DNA of 64,000 bases from Alphaproteobacteria bacterium (GTDB lineage Bacteria > Pseudomonadota > Alphaproteobacteria > Rhodobacterales > Rhodobacteraceae), in the NCBI GenBank assembly GCA_030427145.1, contig JAUHWT010000002.1, positions 248,001-312,000 on the forward strand. Reading direction: 5' to 3'. The notes below the pieces were generated by a model that saw only the letters and a list, made by a program, of their open reading frames with translations, was not told the DNA's origin and made no database searches. Below, one piece after another: positions 10,929-20,430 of the stretch (its first letter is position 1; every line of letters starts with the position of its first letter). Both the position numbers and the translations under genes were made by a program.

Positions 10929-12515
10929 CTACTCCTGGTTGACGAACCCGCCAGCGAGTGCGCTGTCGATCAGGGCAACGGTTTCCGAAATTCCGTAAAG
11001 GGAGATGAATCCACCGAATCTCGGCCCCTGTTTCGCCCCCAAAAGGACCTCGTAAATTGCGCCAAACCAGGCGCGCAGCGGCTCAAATCCATGCTCCTTG
11101 CCCACAGCAAAGACCAGGCTCTGAAGCGATTCGGCGTCCTGCTCCCCGCTCAGACCCGCCAAACGGTCGCGCAGATCACCCAGCGCCGCCCGCTCCATTT
11201 GGGTGGGCTCACGATACTCCTTCGCGGGTTTCACGAAGTCATGGAAATACCGCACCGCATGACCCGCGGCCGCATCGAGACCCGGATGGCTCTCCGGGTT
11301 CGCGTCCGGCGCATATTTCCGAATGAAGCCCCACAGAACCTCCCGGTCCTCCGCATTTGCAGCCGACGCAAGGTTCAGCAGCATCGAGAACGGCACGACC
11401 ATATCCGATGCCGGCGGCGTTCCGCCATGAATGTGCCAGACCGGATTGGCCACCGCCTGATCGGTCTCCTGCCCTGGATACGCGCGAAGCTGCTGGTGGT
11501 ATTCATCCACCGCCTTCGGGATCACGTCAAAATACATCCGCTTGGCCGTCTTCGGCTTCTGGAACATAAAATACGACAGCGACTCCGCGCTGGCATAGGT
11601 CAGCCACTCATCAATCGAAATGCCGTTGCCGGTCGATTTCGAAATCTTCTGACCATTCTCGTCCAGAAACAGCTCATAGACGAAATGCTCCGGCGCCTTC
11701 CCCCCAAGGATGCGGCAAATGCTGTCATAGATCACGGTGTTGGAGCTGTGGTCCTTGCCGTACATCTCAAAATCAACGTCAAGCGCGGCCCAGCGGGCCC
11801 CGAAATCCGGCTTCCACTGCAGCTTAACATTGCCACCCGTCACCGGCAGCGTCCATTCGCGCCCGGTCTCGTCATCAAACGTCACCGTCCCCGCAGCACC
11901 GTCCACATGCTTCATCGGCACATAGAGCACCCGGCCGGTCTCCGGATGGATCGGCAGGAAACAGGAATAGGTCTGCTGCCGCTCCTCCCGCAGGGATTTC
12001 AGCATCACCTTCATGATGTCGTCATACCGCTCCGCGGCCCGGCGAAGCACGTCATCGAACTGACCGGTTTTATAGAAATCCGTGGCCGAAATGAACTCGT
12101 ACTCAAACCCAAAGGTATCGAGGAACCGGCGCAGCATCGCGTTGTTGTGATGCCCGAAGCTCTCAAACTCCCCAAACGGATCCGGCACGGAGGTCAGCGG
12201 CTTCTGCAAATGCTCCCGCAGCATCTCCGTATTCGGCACATTGTCGGGCACTTTACGCATGCCGTCCAGGTCATCGGAAAAGCAGATCAGCCGCGTCGGA
12301 ATATCCGTCAGCGCCTCGAAGGCACGTCGGATCATTGTGGTGCGGGCCACCTCACCGAAGGTCCCGATATGGGGAAGACCGGACGGACCATACCCCGTCT
12401 CAAACAGGACATACCCCTTTTCGGGCGGTGCCTTGGCGTACCGTTTGGCAAGGGCGCGCGCCTCCTGAAAGGGCCAGGCCTTTGAAGTTTCAGCAGCAGC
12501 GCGAAGATTGTCCAT
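10929..12515 (-). CDS. lysK: lysyl-tRNA synthetase, class I
   Basis: The 528-residue enzyme is a class I LysRS, the form found in archaea and many alphaproteobacteria in place of class II. The HIGH motif reads PHIGTFGE near residue 45, and the KMSKS motif reads [10 protein letters not shown] in the middle of the chain. It charges tRNA-Lys with lysine. The ATG at 12515 is preferred over one 15 codons upstream because family proteins start with this short [19 protein letters not shown]-like helix. It is divergent from the TerB-like gene at 12634; the 118-base gap holds both promoters. Confidence 0.95.
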   Translation of the reverse strand: MDNLRAAAETSKAWPFQEARALAKRYAKAPPEKGYVLFETGYGPSGLPHIGTFGEVARTTMIRRAFEALTDIPTRLICFSDDLDGMRKVPDNVPNTEMLREHLQKPLTSVPDPFGEFESFGHHNNAMLRRFLDTFGFEYEFISATDFYKTGQFDDVLRRAAERYDDIMKVMLKSLREERQQTYSCFLPIHPETGRVLYVPMKHVDGAAGTVTFDDETGREWTLPVTGGNVKLQWKPDFGARWAALDVDFEMYGKDHSSNTVIYDSICRILGGKAPEHFVYELFLDENGQKISKSTGNGISIDEWLTYASAESLSYFMFQKPKTAKRMYFDVIPKAVDEYHQQLRAYPGQETDQAVANPVWHIHGGTPPASDMVVPFSMLLNLASAANAEDREVLWGFIRKYAPDANPESHPGLDAAAGHAVRYFHDFVKPAKEYREPTQMERAALGDLRDRLAGLSGEQDAESLQSLVFAVGKEHGFEPLRAWFGAIYEVLLGAKQGPRFGGFISLYGISETVALIDSALAGGFVNQE

Positions 12516-12633
12516 TTTATCAGGTGTCCCGGTAATCACGAACCGTCCATCGGTTCGCACGCTTCCTATTGCCGAGCGGCAATGCGGTCAATACAAGCAG
12601 GTCATCCAACCGGATCAGCAAACGGAACACCTC

Positions 12634-13074
12634 ATGGTCTCGGATCTCAACCCGCCCGCACTGTCCACCCAGGACGCCCTCGTCGCCATCATGGTGGCCG
12701 TCTCCGCCTCTGACGAGGCCATGTCGAACAGGGAACTGCTCTCGATCAGCCGCATGATCGAAACCCTGCCCGTGTTCGATGATTTCGACCGCGACCGCAT
12801 CGGCACCATCGCCCGCACCGTATTCGATCTCTTCTCCGAGGAGGACGGCCTCGACGCCCTCTTCGGCCTCGTGCGCGAGGCCCTGCCCGCACCGCTCCAG
12901 GAAACGGCTTACGCGCTCGCCTGTGACGTGGCCGCCGCCGATGGGCACGCCTTCCAGGCCGAACTGCGCTTTCTTGAGGAACTGCGGTTCGAACTCAACC
13001 TCGACCGCCTTCACGCCGCCGCCATAGAGCGTGGCAGCGCCGCCCGCCACCGCAGGCTCCCGGCCGCCGACTGA
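12634..13074 (+). CDS. TerB-like helical protein
   Basis: The 146-residue all-helical protein resembles the TerB/tellurite-resistance domain. It has two acidic helix pairs, with LVAIMVAVSASDEAMSNRELLSISRMIE near the N-terminus and ALACDVAAADGHAFQAELRFLEELR near the C-terminus; the ADG..H/Q..E pattern is typical of the metal-binding TerB fold. There is no signal peptide or membrane segment. Its function is unknown; TerB domains often sit in stress and envelope contexts. The start at 12634 gives a natural N-terminus but has only a weak GGAAC site. Another TerB domain occurs in the window at 58316. Confidence 0.75.
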   Translation: MVSDLNPPALSTQDALVAIMVAVSASDEAMSNRELLSISRMIETLPVFDDFDRDRIGTIARTVFDLFSEEDGLDALFGLVREALPAPLQETAYALACDVAAADGHAFQAELRFLEELRFELNLDRLHAAAIERGSAARHRRLPAAD

Positions 13075-13089
13075 TCCAAAACGACAAAA

Positions 13090-13108
13090 GGCGGCATGTC
13101 GCGCCGCC
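13090..13108 (-). terminator. terminator after the flavoprotein gene
   Basis: GGCGGC and GCCGCC arms (13090-13095 and 13103-13108) face each other across a seven-base loop. On the minus strand they are followed by TTTTGTCG. The hairpin sits between the convergent TerB-like gene and the flavoprotein gene and may serve both. Confidence 0.5.
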
Positions 13109-13125
13109 CTTTCCGATCCCCCGGA

Positions 13126-14997
13126 TCAGCTCTGCGCCAGCAGATCCGCGTCCTGCTCAAGCCGCGCCGGTTTCGGCACCTCATCTTCCGCCGGACGCCC
13201 GGTGTGATGGCTTTCCTGCAAACCATAAACCGGCGTCTCGATCCCCTCCATGCGGGCTTTCAGCTGCAACGCAAGGAACTGTGAGTAGTGCCGCGACTGG
13301 TGCAGGTTGCCGCCCTGAAACCACAGCGCCTCCTGCTGCGTCGGCTTCCACATGTTGCGCAACTCACCTTCCCACGGTCCCGGATCCTTTGGCGTGTCCG
13401 ACCCAAGCCCCCAGACCTTGCCGACCCTATCCGCGGTCTCCCGGTCGATCAGGTCAGCCACCCAGCCGTTCATCGAGCCATAACCGGTGGCATAAACAAT
13501 CACATCCGCCTCCAGCTTTGTCCCGTCATCCATCAACAGACCGTCCTCAACGATTTCCGTCACCTGACCGGATTTCAGCTTGATCTTCCCGTCGATGACA
13601 AGCTGGCTCGCCCCCACGTCTATATAATAGCCCGACCCGCGCCGCAGATACTTCATCATCAGCCCGGACTCGTCCGCTCCGAAATCCAGCTGGAACCCGG
13701 CCTTTTCCAGTCCTGAATAAAACTCCGCGTCCTCCGCACGGATTTTCTCGTACATCGGGATCTGTGCCTCATGGGCAATCGCATAGGGCACGGAAGCAAA
13801 GATAAGGTCCGCCTTCTCCGTCGTGATCCCCCCGGCCATCGCCTCCTCGGAATAGAGATCCCGCATTCCGAAATCGAACAAAGGTTCCGACCGAACCACA
13901 TGCGTCGAGGACCGCTGCACCATGGTGACGTCCACATCATGCTCCCAAAGGGCCGCGCAGATGTCATGGGCGGAATTGTTCGACCCGATCACCGCGACCT
14001 TCTTCCCGACAAACGCATCCGGCCCCGGATGCTGGCTGGAATGATGCTGATCGCCCTTAAACGTTTCCATGCCCGGGAAATCGGGGATATTGGGTTTTCC
14101 GGCCATACCGGTCGCGAACACGAGCTGTTTGGGACGCAGAACAGCCAGCTCGCCATCCCGGTCAACGGTGACCGTCCATTCCTTCGCGGCCCCGTCAAAC
14201 TCGGCGCGTTCCACGGTCGAGCGGGTCCAGTAATTCAGCTCCATGATGCGGGTATACATTTCCAGCCAGTCGCCGATTTTGTCCTTCGGCGCATAAACCG
14301 GCCAGTTCCGCGGAAACTGCACATAGGGCAGATGGTCATACCAGACCGGATCATGAAGACAGAGCGACTTGTACCGCTTGCGCCAGCTGTCGCCCGGCCG
14401 GTCGTTCTTCTCCACAATGATCGTCGGCACGCCCAACTGCCGCAGCCGCGCCCCCAGCGCGATACCGCCCTGACCACCGCCAATAATAACCGTATAGGGC
14501 TGCACCCCGTAACCAAGCTCGGCCTGCTCCTTTTCCAGCCCCTCCTTCCAGGTCAGCTGGTGCCGGTCCACGCCATGTTTCGCACCGAGCGGCCGGTTCC
14601 CGTCCACCGGCTCCTCAAACCCTTTGAGTTCCGCCATCGTCGTCAGAAGCGTCCAGATCTGCCCATCCCGAAGCCGCAGATGCCCGTAGCCCCGGCCCAC
14701 GGCCGTCTCAAACGACACCCAGGCACAGATCGTGCCTTCATCCTCGACGGTCACCTCCTCGCCCTCGGCCAGACGCCAGTTCGTCGGGCGGATCCACGGC
14801 AACTGGTTGACCAGCATGTCACGGACCTGATCGGCCCCTTCCATGGTTTTGATGTTCCAGGTGAAACTGACCAGGTCGCGCCAGTAACCGTCAGGCTGAA
14901 ACAGCGCCACGGCGGCCTCCACGTCACCGGCCTCAAGCGCCACACCGAACGTGTCCAGAAACTCAGTGACCTGAACGTCACCTGCCGTTTCGAGCAT
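13126..14997 (-). CDS. flavin-dependent monooxygenase with N-terminal NTF2-like domain
   Basis: The 623-residue protein has two parts. Residues about 5-150 look like a SnoaL/NTF2-fold domain (FLDTFGVALEAGDVEAAVALFQPDGYWRDL). The rest is a flavoprotein with an FAD Rossmann motif GGGQGGIALGARLRQLG, an NADPH motif VIGSNNSAHDICAALW and the ATG triad VFATGMAGKP and VYATGYGSMN. The family motif FxGxxxHxxx(Y/W) reads FKGDQHHSSQH, with His at the last position. It probably oxygenates a nitrogen, sulfur or carbonyl centre of a small hydrophobic molecule; the substrate is unknown. The start at 14997 has a GGGAGG site seven bases upstream. Confidence 0.85.
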   Translation of the reverse strand: MLETAGDVQVTEFLDTFGVALEAGDVEAAVALFQPDGYWRDLVSFTWNIKTMEGADQVRDMLVNQLPWIRPTNWRLAEGEEVTVEDEGTICAWVSFETAVGRGYGHLRLRDGQIWTLLTTMAELKGFEEPVDGNRPLGAKHGVDRHQLTWKEGLEKEQAELGYGVQPYTVIIGGGQGGIALGARLRQLGVPTIIVEKNDRPGDSWRKRYKSLCLHDPVWYDHLPYVQFPRNWPVYAPKDKIGDWLEMYTRIMELNYWTRSTVERAEFDGAAKEWTVTVDRDGELAVLRPKQLVFATGMAGKPNIPDFPGMETFKGDQHHSSQHPGPDAFVGKKVAVIGSNNSAHDICAALWEHDVDVTMVQRSSTHVVRSEPLFDFGMRDLYSEEAMAGGITTEKADLIFASVPYAIAHEAQIPMYEKIRAEDAEFYSGLEKAGFQLDFGADESGLMMKYLRRGSGYYIDVGASQLVIDGKIKLKSGQVTEIVEDGLLMDDGTKLEADVIVYATGYGSMNGWVADLIDRETADRVGKVWGLGSDTPKDPGPWEGELRNMWKPTQQEALWFQGGNLHQSRHYSQFLALQLKARMEGIETPVYGLQESHHTGRPAEDEVPKPARLEQDADLLAQS

Positions 14998-15109
14998 GCC
15001 AATCCCTCCCAAAATTTTATTATTGGGATGAGTGTGCAAATTTAACCCGGCAGGGGAAGCCGTTTTTCGAGTTCAACCGCAAAGACTTCATCAGAAGCCG
15101 ATTCAGCCC

Positions 15110-16141
15110 CTATTTCGAAAGCTCCCGAAAGGAAATCAGCTTCCGCGACGTCTCGCACCACAGGTTGAGACGCACGCATTTCAGGCTGTCCCGAATGGTC
15201 ATGCGTCGCATCTGCGCCAGTTGCGGATGATCGCGCAGCACCTCGGTCAGCCGGTAGAACGGAATACGGCTGTAGAGATGATGCACATGATGCACGCCGA
15301 TATTACCGGTCATCCACTGCAAAAACCGGGGCATGACATAGTACGAACTGCCGTGCAGCGCCGCCTCATGCATGTCCCACTCACCATCCTCGTCCCAGAC
15401 CGTTTCCTCAAACTGATGCTGCACGTAGAAAAGCCACATGCCCGCCGCCGCGGCCAGAAGCGTTGTGGGAACGCAGACCAGCAGGAACGTCTGCCAGCCC
15501 ATGAAGTAAATCGCCACGGCCGACAGCGCGACAATCGCTGCATTGGTCCCCATAGCGCTGATCCAGTACTTGCGACCGGCGGTGAAGAACCCCACGGGCA
15601 GCCGGTTCTGAATCCCGAAAATATACACCGGCCCGATCAGGAACAGCGTCAGCGGATGCCGGTACGCCCGGTACACCAGCCGGTCCCAGCCAGACGCCTC
15701 CCGAAACTCCTGCGCCGTCATGGTAAAGATGTCACCGATCCCGCGCTTATCGAGGTTGCCCGACCCCGAATGGTGGATCGAATGCCCCCGCCGCCACACG
15801 TCATAAGGCGTCAGGGTCAGAACCCCGATGATCCGCCCGATCCAGTCATTGACCTGCCGCTCGCGAAAAAACGACCCGTGCCCGCAATCGTGCTGAATGG
15901 TGAAGAGCCGCAGCAGAAACCCCGAGTTCATGGCGGAAATCGCCAGAGCCAGCCACGGGCTGACCGTCGCCGCCCACCAGGCCACAGCAAAGAGAATGAC
16001 AAACGGCACGAACGTCACCGTCAGTTCAAACACACTACGTTTGGTACTTGGATCACGGTACTGCGCCAGAACGCGCAACCAGTCACGGGGTTCAACAACT
16101 ACGGCAGTGTCAGCAGCAAACCGCTGTCTCATGTCATTCAT
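15110..16141 (-). CDS. membrane fatty acid desaturase
   Basis: The 343-residue integral membrane protein has the three histidine boxes of acyl-lipid desaturases: HDCGHGS, HSIHHS and HHVHHL. They are separated by hydrophobic segments (VTFVPFVILFAVAWWAA; TLFLIGPVYIFGI; FLLVCVPTTLLAAAAGM). The eight histidines bind the di-iron centre that inserts a cis double bond into an acyl chain. It most resembles delta-12/omega-6 type bacterial desaturases, but the position cannot be told from the sequence. It is on the same strand as the flavoprotein gene, 112 bases upstream of its start. Confidence 0.9.
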   Translation of the reverse strand: MNDMRQRFAADTAVVVEPRDWLRVLAQYRDPSTKRSVFELTVTFVPFVILFAVAWWAATVSPWLALAISAMNSGFLLRLFTIQHDCGHGSFFRERQVNDWIGRIIGVLTLTPYDVWRRGHSIHHSGSGNLDKRGIGDIFTMTAQEFREASGWDRLVYRAYRHPLTLFLIGPVYIFGIQNRLPVGFFTAGRKYWISAMGTNAAIVALSAVAIYFMGWQTFLLVCVPTTLLAAAAGMWLFYVQHQFEETVWDEDGEWDMHEAALHGSSYYVMPRFLQWMTGNIGVHHVHHLYSRIPFYRLTEVLRDHPQLAQMRRMTIRDSLKCVRLNLWCETSRKLISFRELSK

Positions 16142-16326
16142 TACGAAAGCGGCTCCAGCTTTTCAGTTCAGGCCAAACCCTCCTCTGGGCCCGACCGGGT
16201 AACCGTCCTTACCCGAAGCTTCCGCCCAAGGCGAGAACAACTGGAGCATCAACGACATTTAAAATTTCTGAAGCCCGCGCCGAAAGACCGCCTCCCAACC
16301 CAAATCATACCGGACCGTCCAACGGG

Positions 16327-16791
16327 TCAACGTGTATGGGCGTATTCCACCAGCTGGTCCGCCACCGTCCCCCAGCCCGCAAAAAACCCCATATCCTCAT
16401 GGGTCGCTCGGGCCTCCTCGGACCTGTGCCGCGCGGTCACAGTATACACCGTCCCGCCTTCCGGTGCGTCCGACAGGTCCAGCATCACGGTCATGAACGG
16501 CTCCGGCGCGGGCTTCCAGCCCTCCATGAAGGCATCCGTAAACACCAGCCGACGTCCCTCAATAATGTCGAGATAAACACCGGTATTGCGCATTTCCCTG
16601 CCATCCACCTCGAAGACCGTGTTGAACCGACCACCCACCTGCAAATCAATCTCGCACCCGGTCACCCGGTGCGGTCTGGGAACGAAAAAATGGGGTATGT
16701 GCTCCGGACTGGTCCAGCAGTCCCAAACCACATCCCGTGGCACCGGCAGGGTTCTTGTGAAAGTCAGATCGGTCTTCGGGTCAAGCTCCAT
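16327..16791 (-). CDS. SRPBCC (AHSA1-like) domain protein
   Basis: The 154-residue soluble protein has the START-like fold of the AHSA1/CalC group. It starts LTFTRTLPVPRDVVWDCWTSPEHIPHFFVPRP, continues with GGRFNTVFEVDGREMRNTGVYLDI, and ends with a long C-terminal helix (DMGFFAGWGTVADQLVEYA). These proteins bind hydrophobic ligands in a deep pocket, and the role here is unknown. In this phylum such genes often pair with an ArsR regulator, but none is adjacent. The start is ATG at 16791. Confidence 0.85.
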   Translation of the reverse strand: MELDPKTDLTFTRTLPVPRDVVWDCWTSPEHIPHFFVPRPHRVTGCEIDLQVGGRFNTVFEVDGREMRNTGVYLDIIEGRRLVFTDAFMEGWKPAPEPFMTVMLDLSDAPEGGTVYTVTARHRSEEARATHEDMGFFAGWGTVADQLVEYAHTR

Positions 16792-16943
16792 GGCAACATG
16801 TCCTCGTCAGTTTCCGCGACAAAGCAGGGGCCATCCCTCCCCAACTTCGCGTTAACCAACGCCGGGTCCCCCCACGGGTTCCCCGGGTCCTCACCTGACG
16901 TTACGGAAAGCCCGCCCGCAACATGCGCGTCGTGAAGGAAAAA

Positions 16944-18413
16944 TCAGGGCCGCGGCATTGGCCGCAGGGGCAATGGCGGCATCTCCGCCGCAAACCACGC
17001 GGTCAGCAGATTCTTCTGCAGTTCCCGCGCCCGGTTGCCCCAGACCCGCGCCCCCGCCGGCGGCTCGCCGGAGAACGTGTCGATCCCCTCCCGCCGCTCC
17101 GGCTCCGAGGAATAGACCGCAAAGGCAAGGCTCCGCTCCGCATCGCCCAGATACCCGGCCAGACCGCTGCTGAAATAGATCGTGCCGGTCTTTGCCGCCA
17201 CAAACGCCCCATCCGGCGCATCCTCAATCCCGCCAGGCATGGGACGCAGCGGCAGGATCAGAGGCAAACGCCCCGATTCCGCCAGCAACACCTCAACCGT
17301 TTCCTCCGCGCTCCACCGCGACCGGTCCGACAGGCCGGAATGGTCAATAAAAACCGCGTCCTCCAGCCCATACCTCTCCCGCGCCCAGGCAGTCATCGCC
17401 AGCGCCGACTCCTCCAACCTCAAAGGCGCCTCACCGTTTTCCTTCGCAGCCTGAAGCCCCACAACCTCCGCCGTCAGATTGGTGGAATAGCGCAGCATCC
17501 CGCGCAACACATCAATGAGAGGTGCGCCCAAATGCTCCACCAGAACCTCACCCTCCGGCGCCTCCGCCACAAACTCCGGTTCCGGCAGCTCAATCCCCTG
17601 CTCTCCGGCCAGACTCGCAAAAACCTCCGCCGCGTATTTCGCCGCATCGCGCACCGGCAGCCAGACCGCCCCGTCACGCCGCATCTTACCGGCATCGAGC
17701 GTCCAGACCTCGCGGCCGTCCTCAACCCGGTGCCGCGGCGGACTCTCCTCGCCCAGTTCCCCGGCCACGCCCTCAACCAGAACCTCAAACCCGGTCCCAG
17801 GCGCCCCGAAGCCAAAGACCGGCCCGTCCTCCCCGGCAATCCAAGTCAGCCGCACCCGGTTGAAATTCAGGTTCAGCCCCGAAATCGCCGGGTTGTATCC
17901 AACATGCAGCGGCTGATCCGGCTCGATCACCGCAAGTTCCGGCAAGGCTCCCGTCACCACAACGAACCGCCCCTCAACTTTGGACAGCCGCGCCTCGGCC
18001 AGGTCCGCAACAATCTCCTTGAGGTCATTCGCATCCAGCGCCGGATCACCGCCGCCCACCAGAACCAGATCACCGGACAGAACCCCGTCCTCCACCGGCC
18101 CGGTCGCCAGAACGCTGGTCGAAAACCGGTAGTTCGGCCCCAGCACATCCAGCCCGTATAGCGCCGTGACAATCTTCAAAACCGACGCCGGAACCCGCGC
18201 CCCGGTCTCGCCATACGCGTCGATCCACCGCCCGTCCCGCGTATCCGCCAGCGCATAACCCGTCACGTCGCCAACGGCTGACCCGGCCAGAACCTCCGGC
18301 AGACCGTCCCGCACCTGCGTAACGCCCGGTACCGGCGCGCAGAACAGGGCGCAGCCCAGCCCGACCGCGGCAGGACGAAAGAAACCCAGGATATTCGGCA
18401 ATAACCCTGTCAT
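16944..18413 (-). CDS. dacB: D-alanyl-D-alanine carboxypeptidase/endopeptidase (PBP4 type)
   Basis: The 489-residue penicillin-binding protein has an N-terminal hydrophobic export segment, then the three active-site motifs of the S13 family: SVLK (SxxK), YSTN (SxN) and AKTGT (KTG). A large insert domain separates the first two motifs, as is typical of PBP4. It trims D-Ala from peptidoglycan stem peptides and can cut cross-links in the periplasm. The start is uncertain: 18413 gives a plausible signal peptide, and further in-frame ATGs lie 5 and 14 codons upstream, none with a strong ribosome site. It is 97 bases downstream of nadD. Confidence 0.88.
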   Translation of the reverse strand: MTGLLPNILGFFRPAAVGLGCALFCAPVPGVTQVRDGLPEVLAGSAVGDVTGYALADTRDGRWIDAYGETGARVPASVLKIVTALYGLDVLGPNYRFSTSVLATGPVEDGVLSGDLVLVGGGDPALDANDLKEIVADLAEARLSKVEGRFVVVTGALPELAVIEPDQPLHVGYNPAISGLNLNFNRVRLTWIAGEDGPVFGFGAPGTGFEVLVEGVAGELGEESPPRHRVEDGREVWTLDAGKMRRDGAVWLPVRDAAKYAAEVFASLAGEQGIELPEPEFVAEAPEGEVLVEHLGAPLIDVLRGMLRYSTNLTAEVVGLQAAKENGEAPLRLEESALAMTAWARERYGLEDAVFIDHSGLSDRSRWSAEETVEVLLAESGRLPLILPLRPMPGGIEDAPDGAFVAAKTGTIYFSSGLAGYLGDAERSLAFAVYSSEPERREGIDTFSGEPPAGARVWGNRARELQKNLLTAWFAAEMPPLPLRPMPRP

Positions 18414-18510
18414 AGAACACGCGTCCATCTGTTTGGGTTTACTATTAAAAATCATTTCGAGCGAAATGTCCAGGAAACCTGGTCCTGGCCGCAATCACCC
18501 GTCCGGTGCG

Positions 18511-19110
18511 CTACTTCCGCCACGCTCCGCTGCGGCGCAACTCGCTCGATGACAGGTCCAGCATCCGCCCCGTCAGCAGCGTCCAGCACGGCGCCGCCAT
18601 ATGCGGCAGCGCCTCCGCCTGTTCCCGGCCCAGCCTGCGCGTGGCAAAGCGCCGCGCCGCGGGCGACAGACCGGCGGCAATCTGATCGCCGGGCCGGCCC
18701 AGTACCCCCACCGGGAAGTTCTCCATAATCCAGTCCCAGCGGTCCCAGCGGTGAAAGCCCTGCATGTTGTCCGCGCCCATCAGCCAGACAAACCGCACAC
18801 CCGGATAGCGCTGGCGCAGCCCCGACAGCGTCGCCGCCGTGTAGCGCGTCCCCATCCGGCTCTCCAGATCCGTCACCACCACCCGCGGATGCTGCATGAT
18901 CTCCCGCGCCCGGCGCAGCCTGCGCCCGGACGCCGCCGGAGCATTGGCTTTCAGCGGATTGCCCGGACTGACCAGCCACCAGACCTGGCTCAGACCAAAG
19001 GATTTCAACGCCCAGCGGGTAATGTGCACATGACCCGCATGGGCCGGATCGAATGACCCACCCAGCAGACCAACAGTCATCCCCGCGTAAGCCGGAGGAA
19101 ATCCAAACAC
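18511..19110 (-). CDS. nadD: nicotinate-nucleotide adenylyltransferase
   Basis: The protein of about 199 residues has the nucleotidyltransferase motif [14 protein letters not shown] (the HxGH-type site) and the C-terminal LSSSELRR motif. The central [12 protein letters not shown] and [16 protein letters not shown] segments are characteristic of NadD. It adenylates nicotinate mononucleotide to deamido-NAD in NAD synthesis. I chose the GTG at 19110 because AAGGGG lies six bases upstream and close homologues start a few residues before the [10 protein letters not shown] strand; an ATG at 19158 and an ATG at 19032 are alternatives. Confidence 0.9.
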   Translation of the reverse strand: MFGFPPAYAGMTVGLLGGSFDPAHAGHVHITRWALKSFGLSQVWWLVSPGNPLKANAPAASGRRLRRAREIMQHPRVVVTDLESRMGTRYTAATLSGLRQRYPGVRFVWLMGADNMQGFHRWDRWDWIMENFPVGVLGRPGDQIAAGLSPAARRFATRRLGREQAEALPHMAAPCWTLLTGRMLDLSSSELRRSGAWRK

Positions 19111-19205
19111 GTGCAGCCCCTTCCCAGAACGGAGCACGAGCAAAACGGCACGCCGCAACGGCTGTCAATCAGTGCTTTCGAAATTACCGACCAATATCCG
19201 GTATT

Positions 19206-19958
19206 TCACGGCTGTTGTGGCACCGCGACCCGCATCAGCTCCTCAATCCGCTCCTCTCCATTGCGAATGACGGCGATCCGAACCCGCCCGGTCTCAGCTG
19301 CGTCACCATCCGTCGCAGCCGGTTCAACACGAATGATAAGCGGTTTGGACCCCAGCCGTTTGCGCGTCTTCTTCCGCGACTCTACCACCTGCGCCATGCG
19401 AAGTTCGCTGCCATCCAGACGGGACAGGATCCTGTCAAACCGCGTCCTGTACCGCGTCGCGTGTTCCGGCGTGCGGGAATGATACGCCCCGGCCGCAAGG
19501 GACCAGTCGCCTTTTTCCATATGCAGCGCGCTCAGAAACTCCGCCGCATAGCGCGCACCGACATCCGGGTCGAACATCTCCTCGAGTGTCGAGAAGTTCT
19601 CCCCGTGCCAGTGATAGTTGATCTGAAAACAGCCCACATCGAAACTGTTGCGCCCGGCGGCCACGCTTTTCCGCGCGAAGGCCAGCGCCTCCTCCCGGCT
19701 GTCAAACCAGAAGCTTTCGCCCTCCCGGTTGATCGCCCAGGGCCACGGTCGCAAGCGACCGTCGCGCATCCGCCCCGTTTCCGTCAGCGAAATCGAATGC
19801 AGCACCTCACCCGGCACGCCCGCCACACCGGCACCACGCGCAATGGCACGCTCGCAGATCGCAGCCCCGTCCGGCTCGGCCCGCACCTGGCCAAAGCCAA
19901 GCCCCAGCAGCCAAACCGCCGTGAATATGACAATGTGACCGGGCCCCGGTGTGACCAT
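19206..19958 (-). CDS. lytic transglycosylase-like secreted protein
   Basis: The 250-residue protein starts with a signal peptide (VIFTAVWLLGLGFGQVRA) and then carries an SLT-like lysozyme fold. The probable catalytic glutamate is in SISLTETGR; the substrate strand reads DVGCFQINYHWH, and the terminal motif AAGAYHSRTPEHA takes the place of the usual AYN.G. A charged C-terminal tail follows. It should act on peptidoglycan in the periplasm, perhaps to open the wall for a secretion or flagellar structure. A GGAG site precedes the ATG. It lies 96 bases upstream of nadD. Confidence 0.75.
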   Translation of the reverse strand: MVTPGPGHIVIFTAVWLLGLGFGQVRAEPDGAAICERAIARGAGVAGVPGEVLHSISLTETGRMRDGRLRPWPWAINREGESFWFDSREEALAFARKSVAAGRNSFDVGCFQINYHWHGENFSTLEEMFDPDVGARYAAEFLSALHMEKGDWSLAAGAYHSRTPEHATRYRTRFDRILSRLDGSELRMAQVVESRKKTRKRLGSKPLIIRVEPAATDGDAAETGRVRIAVIRNGEERIEELMRVAVPQQP

Positions 19959-20430
19959 TCGGATTCTCCGTGCGGACAGAAGGCCCCAATCTGCCGCGCA
20001 ATCGTTAGTCCACGGTTAGAAAATCACGCCAGCCCACAGGGATTTGAGCACCGAATACCCTCAATTTATCGCAATTGCCCGCCATCACCGATCCGGAAAC
20101 CCCCACATTATCAGTCCCTAGCGATGGCTTTTCGACGGGATGCAGGCCTGTTTCAAAGCGCTTGGGGTGGCCATGTTCACGTGAACGCCGCTTTCGGGGA
20201 TTCGTGGACCCAATGGTTCAAAAAACTCGCGTTTTCGGGTCACATTTGGTAAAACCTTATTAACCAAAAAATTTTTATTCAATAATTACAGACACATAAA
20301 CTGTCATAAAACCAACATCATTTCGCAATATTACCGACACCCGGAAACCCTAGGTTCCGGCATGGAACGGGTGCTTGATGCGCTTACGTTTGAACGAAAA
20401 CTGACTAACCATCGTCAGAGAGGAAATACT
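19959..20430. other. 472-base non-coding region upstream of pstS
   Basis: No gene is supported in this stretch. It contains the divergent upstream regions of the transglycosylase-like gene and pstS, the latter with an AT-rich segment (20245-20300) and a Pho box at 20290-20322. An in-frame ATG at 20362 would only lengthen PstS by 23 residues ahead of its signal peptide and is not favoured. Confidence 0.6.
20290..20322 (+). promoter_or_regulatory. Pho box (PhoB binding site) upstream of pstS
   Basis: The segment holds a perfect CTGTCAT at 20301-20307, followed by a four-base AAAA spacer and CCAACAT at 20312-20318. A further degenerate unit lies eleven bases upstream (AGACACA). This 7+4 pattern is the PhoB recognition design (CTGTCAT-N4-CTGTCAT). 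It lies about 110 bases before the pstS ATG, as expected for phosphate-starvation induction. Confidence 0.8.

Noticed and set aside
10839-12485. Long plus-strand open frame opposite lysK
   Set aside because: It is rich in Arg, Pro and His, with no domain, and lies opposite a certain aminoacyl-tRNA synthetase.
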